Shown: in pieces, positions 26,071 to 35,124 of the stretch | Layout of the letters: each line of letters starts with the position of its first letter | Position numbering within the stretch: position 1 is the stretch's first letter | Source of the DNA: Pedobacter xixiisoli | GTDB lineage: Bacteria > Bacteroidota > Bacteroidia > Sphingobacteriales > Sphingobacteriaceae | Assembly (NCBI RefSeq): GCF_900215335.1 | Contig: NZ_OCMT01000002.1 | Span: 1-64,000 of the forward strand | Direction: 5' to 3' | DNA length: 64,000 nt | Notes under the pieces: generated by a model | What the model was told of the DNA's origin: nothing | Databases searched by the model: none | What the model saw: the letters and a program-made list of their open reading frames with translations, nothing else | Translations under genes and position numbers: made by a program

Positions 26071-26661
26071 CTAACTGATTACAAGTAAAATAAAAACATA
26101 AGATGAATAGCCATATTTTTTGAGATAGTCCCTAATGAACTTTAGCGAGGTAACCAAAGTATTTTTTACCGTATGTGGAGATATATTCAGCAGTTCACTG
26201 ATCTGGGAAATACTTAGCCCCTCATTTCTACTTAGGTTATAGATGTTCTTCCTCTGCTCTGGCAAACAATCCACAGCTTTGGCCACGATGCGTTTCAACT
26301 CGTTAAGGTCTACCATTTTATCGATATTGTTATCGGCAATAGCTGCCTTCGTCCTGAATTGTAAATCTGCCCTATCCCTCACCCCTCTTTTTCTGATGTA
26401 GGTCAAACTTTCATTGACAACAAATTTATAGAGCCAACTTTTAATGTTCTCTATTTCTGATAGCTTATCCCTGTGAATCCAGACCCTAATGAAAACATTC
26501 TGAATAATTTCCTCGGCTTCCGATGGATTGTTTGAAAGCTTTCTGGCGAATGCCAACAAATTGGAACTATATTCATAAAACAACTCGGCAAAGGCCTTCT
26601 CATCTCCTTCTGAAGCATCCAACAAAACTTGATGACGATAATCAGCTGAAAACTTATTCAT
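26071..26661 (-). CDS. ECF RNA polymerase sigma factor of PUL1
   Basis: The 196-residue protein has region 2 (AFAELFYEYSSNLLAFARKL ... EAEEIIQNVFIRVW) and region 4 (LPEQRKNIYNLSRNEGLSIS, then the helix-turn-helix ISELLNISPHTVKNTL), the standard Bacteroidota ECF type that pairs with FecR. It is the first gene of the PUL1 cluster, transcribed in the same direction. The C-terminal hydrophobic tail (SSYVFILLVIS) is typical of this subgroup. Confidence 0.94.
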   Translation of the reverse strand: MNKFSADYRHQVLLDASEGDEKAFAELFYEYSSNLLAFARKLSNNPSEAEEIIQNVFIRVWIHRDKLSEIENIKSWLYKFVVNESLTYIRKRGVRDRADLQFRTKAAIADNNIDKMVDLNELKRIVAKAVDCLPEQRKNIYNLSRNEGLSISQISELLNISPHTVKNTLVTSLKFIRDYLKKYGYSSYVFILLVIS

Positions 26662-27078
26662 AAATTTGAAGAAAGGGGAAAGTTATTCGTATAAAATCTA
26701 GCATTAGCCCAATTTGCAAAATATAATTGCTTTTATAAAAAGCTAATTACCAAATAATATTTAAATAACTGAAATAAAAATATTCAGATCAGCAGAATAA
26801 TTCAGGTAAAAAATCGATTTTCTGGCCATAAGGCAGCTGCGGCCAGATAGCCAAGACCGGTTTAAGCGTAAAAGATTTTAGGATGTTGGACCGGTCTAGT
26901 TTATTTGGACAGTTTGGGACTGACAATCGTTATTATTAATGTAGGTTAAAAAATATGATTAACGCTTTTTTTATACATTTGACACACAATGTTTACGTAC
27001 ACGAATATGATTAGTCGACAGTATTAATTGCCTAACGGCATAAATGATTTGTTTAATTTGAGAAAAATTTGACTTAAC
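26662..27078. other. 417-base regulatory gap upstream of the PUL1 sigma gene
   Basis: No gene was found. Two inverted repeats are visible: TCTGGCC ... GGCCAGA (26821-26847) and AGACCGGT ... ACCGGTCT (26854-26897). A promoter for the sigma gene should be here on the minus strand, but I could not find a clean TTG/TANNTTTG pair. Confidence 0.5.
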
Positions 27079-27366
27079 TTAGTTTTCCAAGTTGAAATAT
27101 TTAAAAAGTTCCTTTGTAATCAACTTTACGTTAACTGCGAGTTGTTCATAGGTACAGTGGATCAAAATCATTGGGTAAGGTATCCCGTCTTCCCATTTCA
27201 CCAGGTCCATGGTAATCATAGATCCTTCAGAGATCTCACTCGTCCCCTCCAGCAATGAAAATATCTTGACCGCAAATCCCCCGTCAGATCCGATAGGAAA
27301 ACATCCATATTCCACTATTCCTTTAAACATCTTCATTTTTAATGAAATTTCGTATCTGGTTTCCAT
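27079..27366 (-). CDS. Hypothetical protein, 95 residues
   Basis: The protein opens METRYEISLKMKMFKGIVEY and includes IPYPMILIHCTYEQLAVNVK. It has no signal peptide or membrane segment; the predicted fold is mixed alpha/beta. I do not recognise the family. It lies downstream of hsp20 but beyond that gene's terminator, so it is probably a separate unit. Confidence 0.55.
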   Translation of the reverse strand: METRYEISLKMKMFKGIVEYGCFPIGSDGGFAVKIFSLLEGTSEISEGSMITMDLVKWEDGIPYPMILIHCTYEQLAVNVKLITKELFKYFNLEN

Positions 27367-27377
27367 GGCGAAATAAA

Positions 27378-27399
27378 AGAGCCGCCCGTGGGCAGCTCT
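27378..27399 (-). terminator. Terminator after hsp20
   Basis: AGAGC-C-GCCC-GT-GGGC-A-GCTCT forms a stem with one internal mismatch, followed on the minus strand by TTTTATTTC. It lies about 25 bases past the hsp20 stop. Confidence 0.75.
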
Positions 27400-27423
27400 A
27401 TCAAGTAAGTAAATAACAATGTA

Positions 27424-27867
27424 CTATTTAATCTCAATCTGACGGGTAACCATTTTGGCCTCTTCACGTTTGGGGATATTGATGCAAAGCACACCGTCCT
27501 GATATTTTGCCTCTATCTGATCAGCATTTACGCTCTCCGGTAAAGTAAACGACCTCACAAACGAACTATAGCTATACTCTTTTTTCGCATAGGTCCTATC
27601 TTGTGCATCGTCTTGGTTAAGCTGATCTACCGATATAGATAGCACATCTCCTTCAAGCTTCAATTTAAAATCTTCCTTTTTTAGACCAGGAGCGGCCAAT
27701 TCTACATGATAGTGATCTGTCGATTCACTGATGTTCGTGGCAGGAACGCGTGTCACCATCCTGTCCGAGAAGAACGTGTCGTTGAAGATAGAGTCAAACA
27801 CACTGTTCAAACTTGGAACAGCCGCATTCTTTTTGTTGTTTTCAGAATTAAATTTAACCAGTGTCAT
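27424..27867 (-). CDS. Hsp20/alpha-crystallin small heat-shock protein
   Basis: The 147-residue protein carries the alpha-crystallin domain at about 45-145: VPATNISESTDHYHVELAAP-GLKKEDFKL, LSISVDQL, SFVRSFTLPESVNADQIEAK and the closing YQDGVLCINIPKREEA. The N-terminal FDSIFNDTF motif and the C-terminal basic tail are normal. It acts as an ATP-independent holdase for unfolding proteins. The start is fixed by an AAGGAGG Shine-Dalgarno sequence 8 bases upstream, unusually strong for this phylum. It sits at the edge of the stress island. Confidence 0.93.
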   Translation of the reverse strand: MTLVKFNSENNKKNAAVPSLNSVFDSIFNDTFFSDRMVTRVPATNISESTDHYHVELAAPGLKKEDFKLKLEGDVLSISVDQLNQDDAQDRTYAKKEYSYSSFVRSFTLPESVNADQIEAKYQDGVLCINIPKREEAKMVTRQIEIK

Positions 27868-28097
27868 AGATTTTCCTCCTTAATTTGATTTAATGATTAA
27901 AACTAAATAATTAATTAAACTTGAATTTTGTTCGCCGTAAATCTAACAACTGCTATGCCAGCACCAGATTTTCTTCTAACAGGTGAAAATTTTTCAGAAA
28001 AAATGAAAAAATTGCAGTGGCAAATGTCAAAAATTCAGTCGAATCGACGATTGAAGGGTATTGGCACTAACCGATTATACATAATATGAAGTCACAA

Positions 28098-29320
28098 TTA
28101 TACCTGGTTCTTAAGAAATACCATGAACGTTGAACTTTTGCCGAGCTCGCTTTCCACCTCGATTTTTCCCCTGCCAAAGTCACGATTTCTTTTACCAGAT
28201 ATAGGCCGACACCAGTGTCCTCTACGTCTTTGGAGACGCGTTCGTCTTTGAAAGATTTTTCCTATATCATCTACTGCAATGCCCCAGCCATTATCACTAA
28301 CGTAAATAATTGTAATGTCACCCTCTTTGGAATATTGATATCTACTGTCGGTTTTTTTTCTGGACTGGCGGTATTTGATGGCATTGCTCACCAGGTTATA
28401 GATTACGTTCCGAAGCTTTCTTCACACAAAGAAGATCTCACTTTGGCAGACCTCACATTTAATCTTTGCCCTGGATTCAAAGATGTTCAGCAAGTGTCAG
28501 ACATACATCCTCCAGGGTATGTCCAAAGTCGAGCAGTTCTTCTATTGCCTTGATTCTGTAAGTTCATGGGTGATATCCTTCATCTTGAGCAGGCTGATTT
28601 CAACTTTTTCCAACAGCATCTGAAATTTTTCCAACTCCTTTTCGGGTATCTTCCTGAGCATCTCTATATGGTTAGTCTCAAGCTCGTCAATGGCTTTTTG
28701 ATGTCATGCGAACTCATCTCCAGCAAAATCTCATGTTATGCCAAGAGTCTTTCCTGTTCCTTCAGATTGCGGATATGGATGGTAATCTCCACAAAGGTAA
28801 TGATTACCCCATCAGTCTTCTTTGACTTTGCCGACAATATAGGGAAGGATATTCATCTGGAACCATCGCAGATCAGTGGTCTGGATTTCTTTTTCAAGCA
28901 AAATACCAGAATCTATCACCTATTGGATATTCTCGACGATACTTGGGAATCGGATGTTATCCTTGTTATCGCTAATCGACCTTCCAACATCATCGACATT
29001 CAGGCTGAACTGTTTCATTGCCGGGGGCGTGAATTTTCGGAGGATAAGGTGTGCATCTACGAACAGTTGCGGAATGATCGTATTGCGAAAATAGTTTTCG
29101 AGCTCGTCATTAAGCTCGATCAATTCTTTGATTTGCTGATTCTTATTATCCATCTCTCTCCTGCCGGATTGCAATCTGCCTGCTTGTGCAAGGCACGTAA
29201 AATCAGCTTGTCACGTATCTACATGAAAGACAGTCAATTGACAGATCTCGTGTGGTGCATAATTGTCGGCAAAATTGATAACACTTACGTTGTATCCTTT
29301 GGCCAAGGACTTAGTCTAAC
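28098..29320 (-). pseudogene. PAS sensor histidine kinase, heavily frameshifted
   Basis: Pieces in different minus-strand frames line up as one kinase. From the upstream end: GRREMDNKNQQIKELIELND, YFRNTIIPQLFVDAHLILRK and FTPPAMKQFSLNVDDVGRSI (the PAS domain common to CheR-PAS-type Bacteroidota kinases), then EKEIQTTDLRWFQMNILPYI, then a kinase core with SSHDIKKPLTSL (H-box), and finally the ATPase end MSNAIKYRQSRKK, IIYVSDNGWGIAVDDIGKIF and KIEVESELGKSSTFMVFLKN. Several frameshifts and at least two in-frame stops separate these pieces. The order is right and the whole length is covered, so this is a decayed gene and not a chimera. Confidence 0.75.
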
Positions 29321-29348
29321 ATACTAATCCTAAAAAATAAGTCAAAAA

Positions 29349-29371
29349 AAATCCCGATAAAAACCGGGATC
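29349..29371 (-). terminator. Terminator after the cold-shock gene
   Basis: ATCCCG-8-CGGGAT followed by eight T residues on the minus strand, 24 bases past the stop. Confidence 0.8.
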
Positions 29372-29394
29372 TACAATGTATGAAGGGAAAACTA

Positions 29395-29586
29395 TTAGTC
29401 TATCTTAACATTAACTGCGTTCAGGCCTTTTTTGCCTTGCTCGATATCATAGCTTACCGAATCATTCTCACGAATGCTATCGATCAACCCTGATGTGTGT
29501 ACAAAGATTTCGCTATCTCCATTTGATGGCACGATAAATCCAAAACCTTTTGTCTCATTGAAAAATTTTACTGTTCCTTGTTGCAT
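29395..29586 (-). CDS. Cold-shock domain protein (CspA family)
   Basis: The 63-residue protein starting MQQGTVKFFNETKGFGFI is chosen over an upstream in-frame codon because this start gives the standard family length. RNP1-like KGFGFI and RNP2-like SEIFVHTSGL are both present, followed by GKKGLNAVNV. It is a five-strand OB fold that binds single-stranded RNA or DNA and melts RNA structure. It is monocistronic with its own terminator. TTG-N18-TATCTTTA upstream, on the minus strand, is a possible promoter. Confidence 0.92.
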   Translation of the reverse strand: MQQGTVKFFNETKGFGFIVPSNGDSEIFVHTSGLIDSIRENDSVSYDIEQGKKGLNAVNVKID

Positions 29587-30102
29587 TATGCTATATTTTA
29601 AATAAAGCATAAAGATAGTATAATTTATTGAAATTCAATTAATTATTTACACAGAACAGTAGATTCGAAAAATTTAAATTTAAGAATATTTAAGCATGGG
29701 TTATGGCGGAGATTAGAGGATTTTCTTGTTTATGCTAATCCAGTTCTATTGAAATCATTCAGCGGTATAACGGAAAGGTTTGGGTGGAAAGTGAAACAGG
29801 AAGCAGTTCAACATTTTACATTAGCATGCCTATTCTTAATTAATTGCCCAACAACACAGAAAATTTTTAGCATTTCTTGACAGAAAAGAGCCATCAAACG
29901 CTAGGTTCAGTAAATTTCTTTAACTTATTCCAATATTTTTATGGTCTGATTCTAAGATTATCATCACTAAAAATCGTAGCGTTGTTCTAAATATAACTGC
30001 TATCTTAAGTTGATCGGACATTTGGCTTTGTACAACTCTAATTTATAAACCGTAATCACCTCATCAATAAATTCTTACAGACACTTTTAACACCTTCATA
30101 TT
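29587..30102. other. 516-base AT-rich gap
   Basis: No complete gene is supported. A plus-strand stretch without a start codon (about 29695-29880, including VLLKSFSGITERFGWKVKQE) stays open for some 60 codons. It could be a remnant but is not recognised. The rest carries the upstream region of the cold-shock gene. Confidence 0.4.
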
Positions 30103-30633
30103 CTATTTAGGGTCAGCGGTAATGTATTTACTGGCAATCAAAAGAAATAGGGTACGGTTTGCTTTTGCTTCTTCATAATTTTCCTTTAGCAGCGTTACTA
30201 TTTGATTGTTTTTCAGCTTAACGGCTGCCATCTGGAGAATTTGGAACGAAGCCATTTCAACGCTTTCTATATTCTGAAGGTAAAATAGTATGGAAAGGTC
30301 ACGTAGTTCTCTATCTTTACCTTGTTTTTGCATAGCTTCAAAGGCATCTTCCACCAAACCAGTAAGCCCTTTAGCATTACAATCAGAATAATTTGAATCT
30401 AAAACTGTATATATCATCTCCATTCTGGAAATTTCATTTTCTACATGAATTATAGTCTCTAGGATTGCCGATTTCAAATCAGCAAAATGTGCCTGTTCTA
30501 ATAATTTAGGAAGCCGAGTGATTAAATGAACTTTGGCGCAATATATTTTATCCAAATGTTCTATAAAAAAAGCTTTAAGCTTATCTCCATCAAAATTGAT
30601 ATTTTGACTATCGTGATTATTCGTTTTGTTCAT
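30103..30633 (-). CDS. DUF892 (YciF-like) ferritin-fold stress protein
   Basis: The 176-residue protein is all-helical with the DUF892 pattern: KLKAFFIEHLDKIYCAKVHL near residue 18, ETIIHVENEISRMEMIY, then GLVEDAFEAM, ILFYLQNIESVEMASFQILQ and a final helix pair. Relatives (YciE/YciF) have a ferritin-like four-helix bundle and are induced by osmotic or stationary-phase stress; their chemistry is not settled. It lies 6 bases after the receiver-domain gene, so the two form an operon in the stress island. Confidence 0.82.
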   Translation of the reverse strand: MNKTNNHDSQNINFDGDKLKAFFIEHLDKIYCAKVHLITRLPKLLEQAHFADLKSAILETIIHVENEISRMEMIYTVLDSNYSDCNAKGLTGLVEDAFEAMQKQGKDRELRDLSILFYLQNIESVEMASFQILQMAAVKLKNNQIVTLLKENYEEAKANRTLFLLIASKYITADPK

Positions 30634-30639
30634 TTTGAT

Positions 30640-31005
30640 CTAATATTTTATCATTTCCCTAACCTTCCTTGTCAGCCCTATGATGTCGAATGGTTTGGAG
30701 ATGTATCCGTCAGCTCCACAGCCATTGGCAATCAAATTAAGATTTTTTTCGGCCGATAATAGCAAAACTGGCAAATTATTGGTATCCGTAAGTGCCTTAA
30801 GTTCTTTGCATATCTGTGAACCTGTTTTTTCAAAGCCACTGATTCTAACATCAAGCAGGACAAGATCTGGATGCAATAACCCAATTTCATTGGCAGACAT
30901 TCCATTTCGCCTAGAAATGATGTCATAGCCTTCGTCTTGAAATATAATATCCAGTATATCCAAAATATCTGGATCATCCTCTATAATTAGTATACGTTTG
31001 GCCAT
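30640..31005 (-). CDS. Single-domain response regulator
   Basis: The 121-residue receiver domain alone: acidic pair EDD at residues 9-11, phospho-acceptor Asp in LVLLDVRISG, the conserved Ser in LLLSAEKN and Lys in ISKPFD. It has no output domain. The DUF892 gene follows after 6 bases. The likely partner kinase gene nearby (28.1-29.3 kb) is a pseudogene, so the regulator may be orphaned. Such proteins often act as phosphate relays. Confidence 0.9.
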   Translation of the reverse strand: MAKRILIIEDDPDILDILDIIFQDEGYDIISRRNGMSANEIGLLHPDLVLLDVRISGFEKTGSQICKELKALTDTNNLPVLLLSAEKNLNLIANGCGADGYISKPFDIIGLTRKVREMIKY

Positions 31006-31151
31006 AAATGTAGTTAATAAAGATAGAGGAACTGGCTATCAAACACTTTAATATAGAAATTGTTCCAACTTTAAAATAATATGTTGAGGTCTGGTTTTAC
31101 CAACAAATATTAAAGGTCTATTGATAGGGTATCACTTGAGAGTTGCTATCA

Positions 31152-31361
31152 TTAACGAGCATCGGCTAATAGGTATTTGTTCATCCTGAGGTAAGTCATC
31201 ACTTTATCGTAGTCATCGACTAGCTCCAAGTAGACGGGGTTTTGCGTAGAGGGTATTTCCGATATGTTGGCAATTATCCTACCACTGGAGAGGTAAACCG
31301 ACTTGGCTGTGAAAATCACAGCTTGCTCAATGCCCAGTTGCTTAGCCTTTTTTAATAGCAA
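31152..31361 (-). CDS. Hypothetical protein, possible fragment
   Basis: The frame of 69 codons has only a TTG start (LLKKAKQLGIEQAVIFTAKS ... YLELVDDYDKVMTYLRMNKY). An in-frame stop lies about 20 bases above it. I recognise no family. It lies between the enolase pseudogene and the receiver gene on the same strand and may be the tail of a decayed gene. Confidence 0.35.
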   Translation of the reverse strand: MLLKKAKQLGIEQAVIFTAKSVYLSSGRIIANISEIPSTQNPVYLELVDDYDKVMTYLRMNKYLLADAR

Positions 31362-31536
31362 TTGTCCTATGTTATTATTCTATAACCTCCCCCAAAGGCC
31401 CTGCCCGCTAGCCTACTGTCCATACCTAAAGTAGATTTTCACTGTTGATATTTCTCTCAAATCAATTTTCATGATCGCAGTGTTGTATCAGATTAATATT
31501 TAAAACTAATGTTTTTAAAGGTACCGATACTGCAAA

Positions 31537-32785
<1,249 letters not shown>

Positions 32786-32796
32786 GGTTTCTAGTT

Positions 32797-34104
32797 TTAT
32801 AAGTCCCTAATATTTTTACCCTGATAGTTGGTAAACCTGTTATTCTTGGGCTCGCCAATTACTTGTTTTCCATAAATGCTGTTGTGCCCAGAAAACAGAT
32901 AGGACACCACACAGGCAATGGCAACATATACACCACATTCGCTACCGAATAGTTCCATGGCCATTATAGAACATGCCAAAGGCGTATTTGTTGCTCCGGC
33001 AAACACCGCAACAAAGCCCATCCCAGCCAGAAGCGCTGTAGGTAGCGGCAGAAAATAGGATAACGCATTGCCCAGTACCGCTCCAATGAAAAACAAAGGG
33101 GTTACCTCGCCACCCTTAAATCCTGTGGCCAAGGTCAAAATTGTAAATGCCATTTTTAGCGCAAAGTCATATGGTGGCAATTGGCCTTCAAATGACGCAA
33201 CGATTATTGGGATGCCCAGACCGATATATTTTGTAGTTCCGATCGCAAAAACTGCTAGGGCTACTATTATTCCCCCGATCAACGGGCGAAATGGCGGAAA
33301 TTTTATCTCGGATCTGAAAATTGAACTGGTGTGGTGAATCGCTTTACTGAATGTTGCTGCACAAAGCCCGAATGCAATGCCTGCAATAACGGCATACATG
33401 ATGTTTGGAATTGAAATATCCGGGGTAAAGTCGATGTGATAATGGGTATGGTGCGTTTTCCACGTCTTGGTGACCAGATCTGCAATGATTGCCGCTGCAA
33501 ATGCGGGGAAAATTGCATCGTACCTTAAACGTCCTATCAGGAAAACCTCCAAACCAAAAATGGCACCCGCTAGCGGCGTGCCGAATACCGAACCAAAGCC
33601 AGCTGCGATAGCCGAAATCATTAAAATCTTTCGTTCCCCTGCAGAGAGCCGAAAGGGCTTGCAGAACTGATCGGCAATTGCACCTGCCATTTGCAGGGCC
33701 GTACCTTCCCGCCCCGCCGAACCACCAAACAAGTGCGTTGCCATAGTTCCAATATAAACAAAGGGTGCCATACGAAATGGAATAATTTCTTTAGGATTAT
33801 GGATGGTATCGATCAGCAGGTTGTTTCCAGGTTCGATATCCTTACCCAGATAATGATAGAGCATCCCAATAGCTAGCCCTCCAACAGGCAACAACGCAAT
33901 CAGCCACAGGTGGTTTTCACGGAAGTTTGTAACCCAGTCCAGCGACCGGAGAAAGCCCGCAGATGCCGATCCAATACACGCCCCTATAACCGAACTGATG
34001 CACAGCCATTTTAGGACATAGGGCAATGCAGGATAGCGCCTAAAAAAGATACGAAACTGAATGTTGATTTTCTTGCCTGATGAATTTTCGTGTCTTGTTG
34101 ACAT
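32797..34104 (-). CDS. CLC-F type fluoride/proton antiporter
   Basis: The 435-residue membrane protein has about ten hydrophobic helices of the CLC fold. The selectivity motifs are those of the fluoride-specific branch: GNN at residues 93-95 (PGNNLLID, replacing GSGIP) and GREGT at 131-135 (ordinary chloride CLCs have GREGP), with GFKGGEVTPLFFIGA at about 328-342. The gating Glu is kept. Proteins of this branch expel fluoride in exchange for protons. The call is strengthened by a fluoride riboswitch in the leader and by an enolase gene (now dead) directly downstream. The coding region looks intact, while its neighbours are broken, so fluoride export may still be under selection. Confidence 0.93.
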   Translation of the reverse strand: MSTRHENSSGKKINIQFRIFFRRYPALPYVLKWLCISSVIGACIGSASAGFLRSLDWVTNFRENHLWLIALLPVGGLAIGMLYHYLGKDIEPGNNLLIDTIHNPKEIIPFRMAPFVYIGTMATHLFGGSAGREGTALQMAGAIADQFCKPFRLSAGERKILMISAIAAGFGSVFGTPLAGAIFGLEVFLIGRLRYDAIFPAFAAAIIADLVTKTWKTHHTHYHIDFTPDISIPNIMYAVIAGIAFGLCAATFSKAIHHTSSIFRSEIKFPPFRPLIGGIIVALAVFAIGTTKYIGLGIPIIVASFEGQLPPYDFALKMAFTILTLATGFKGGEVTPLFFIGAVLGNALSYFLPLPTALLAGMGFVAVFAGATNTPLACSIMAMELFGSECGVYVAIACVVSYLFSGHNSIYGKQVIGEPKNNRFTNYQGKNIRDL

Positions 34105-34110
34105 AGCAAA

Positions 34111-34145
34111 CCTGATTAAATGTGTTTAACATTAAATTAATCAGG
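34111..34145 (-). promoter_or_regulatory. Expression-platform hairpin of the fluoride riboswitch
   Basis: CCTGATTAA-17-TTAATCAGG is a perfect 9-base-pair stem. Its 5' strand contains the last bases of the aptamer (GCGCCTGA), so aptamer and hairpin exclude each other. Its 3' strand ends AGG six bases before the ATG and no T-run follows, which favours control of translation start over termination. Confidence 0.65.
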
Positions 34146-34192
34146 CGCCATCAGCTTCTTAGGGCGGTTGAGTAGGAAGACACCATTTCCTT
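34142..34192 (-). ncRNA. Fluoride riboswitch aptamer (crcB motif)
   Basis: Reading the minus strand, the leader shows the conserved landmarks in order and at the right spacing: GGAAATGGTGTCTTCC (consensus GGNGATGGnGTTCxCC), then AACCGCC, CCTAAG, GCTGATGGCGCCT (consensus GCTGATGACGCCT). The aptamer lies 38 bases above the start of the CLC-F gene and just below a matching promoter. The match is by eye to the known consensus; the genetic context agrees in every respect. Confidence 0.9.
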
Positions 34193-34204
34193 TTTTGTAT
34201 AGAA

Positions 34205-34236
34205 CAAACTTAATGATTCTATTTCAGCAATGCAAC
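34205..34236 (-). promoter_or_regulatory. Promoter of the fluoride operon
   Basis: On the minus strand, GTTG (34233-34236) is followed after 20 bases by TAAGTTTG (34205-34212), a close fit to the Bacteroidota TTTG/TANNTTTG pattern. Transcription would start a few bases before the aptamer, as needed for a riboswitch leader. Confidence 0.65.
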
Positions 34237-34581
34237 CTTAAAGTACTTTATTTTGCCTGTTCAACAATCATAGCCATGTTGTATTCAGGTCGACAGTATA
34301 AGTGTGGATAGAGCTACCTCTTATTTAGATGACTGATTTATGGCTGAGTTCACAATTTAACAACCCCTTAAGAACTGATTATAAACTAATTATATGAAAA
34401 TGGCCTGGCTTCCATCCAACAGTTACTGAAAGAGAAAACCGACTAAAGCATTGCTCTTATACCGCTAAATTTGTTACGAATGTGCCGACATAAATACCCC
34501 TACCAGCGGGCATAATACCTAAATGGCCGATCAGTTAAAAAAAGCGGCAACCACTTTGCATCCGGGAACGTATATCATTAT
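34237..34581. other. 345-base gap between divergent units
   Basis: This stretch lies between the fluoride promoter and the receiver-domain gene transcribed the other way. I see no gene, repeat or terminator in it. The last 100 bases should carry the promoter of the receiver gene, but no clear consensus was found. Confidence 0.5.
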
Positions 34582-34947
34582 ATGATTCGACCAGAAATCA
34601 CCATATTGGAGGATGACCAAGACATCAGGGAGATTTTCATCTACCTGTTCACCAGCGAAGGCTACAAGGTCAACGGATTTGCCAGTGTCTCCGCATTTTC
34701 GGAAAGCCCCACCAGTCCCCAGCTATTCCTACTTGACATCAGCTTGCCCGATGGCAGTGGACTGGACATCTGTCGAAAACTAAAAAACGACCCACGTTAT
34801 GCCACAATACCCATCCTAATGATATCGGCGCATGCAGATAGAAGCCATATCATGGAAAACTGTAATGCGGACGACTTCATGGAGAAACCTTTTGACATCA
34901 ATGTACTGCTGTCCCGCGTTGAGGGACTCATCAACCCAAATGCTTAA
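34582..34947 (+). CDS. Single-domain response regulator
   Basis: The 121-residue receiver domain has the acidic pair EDD (residues 9-11), phospho-acceptor Asp in LFLLDISLPDG, Ser in ILMISAHAD and Lys in MEKPFD. No output domain is present. It converges on the broken K+ channel gene and its last 130 bases overlap that gene's out-of-frame end, so it probably replaced the channel's 3' part during a rearrangement. The partner kinase is not in the window. Confidence 0.9.
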   Translation: MIRPEITILEDDQDIREIFIYLFTSEGYKVNGFASVSAFSESPTSPQLFLLDISLPDGSGLDICRKLKNDPRYATIPILMISAHADRSHIMENCNADDFMEKPFDINVLLSRVEGLINPNA

Positions 34948-35124
34948 CCCTTCTACCGTTTCGAGCATGATCGTAAAAACACTCAACAGGATCACGACCA
35001 ACAGACTGATATCAAATGCTTTTCCAGCAGGTGTGTTTACACCGTATATAATGATATACAACTTTTGTCGGAAAAGATCAAGCCCGCTTTTTAAAGGAGT
35101 TATGTCTTCCCTATCAATTTTCAT
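34816..35124 (-). pseudogene. Ion-transport family (K+ channel type) N-terminal fragment
   Basis: The first 60 residues read LYIIIYGVNTPAGKAFDISL and LVVILLSVFTIMLETVEG, the N-terminal cytoplasmic turn and first membrane helix of bacterial six-helix voltage-gated K+-channel-type proteins. After about base 34950 the frame runs through the antisense of the receiver gene and carries no channel sequence. The selectivity filter (TVGYGD-like) is missing. The start overlaps the nhaA stop by 11 bases, so the two were once translationally coupled. The fragment is not expected to form a channel. Confidence 0.65.

Noticed and set aside
28566..29327. A long plus-strand open frame of 253 codons
   Set aside because: It is the antisense of the kinase pseudogene, whose PAS and ATPase motifs are clear on the minus strand; its own protein shows no family character.
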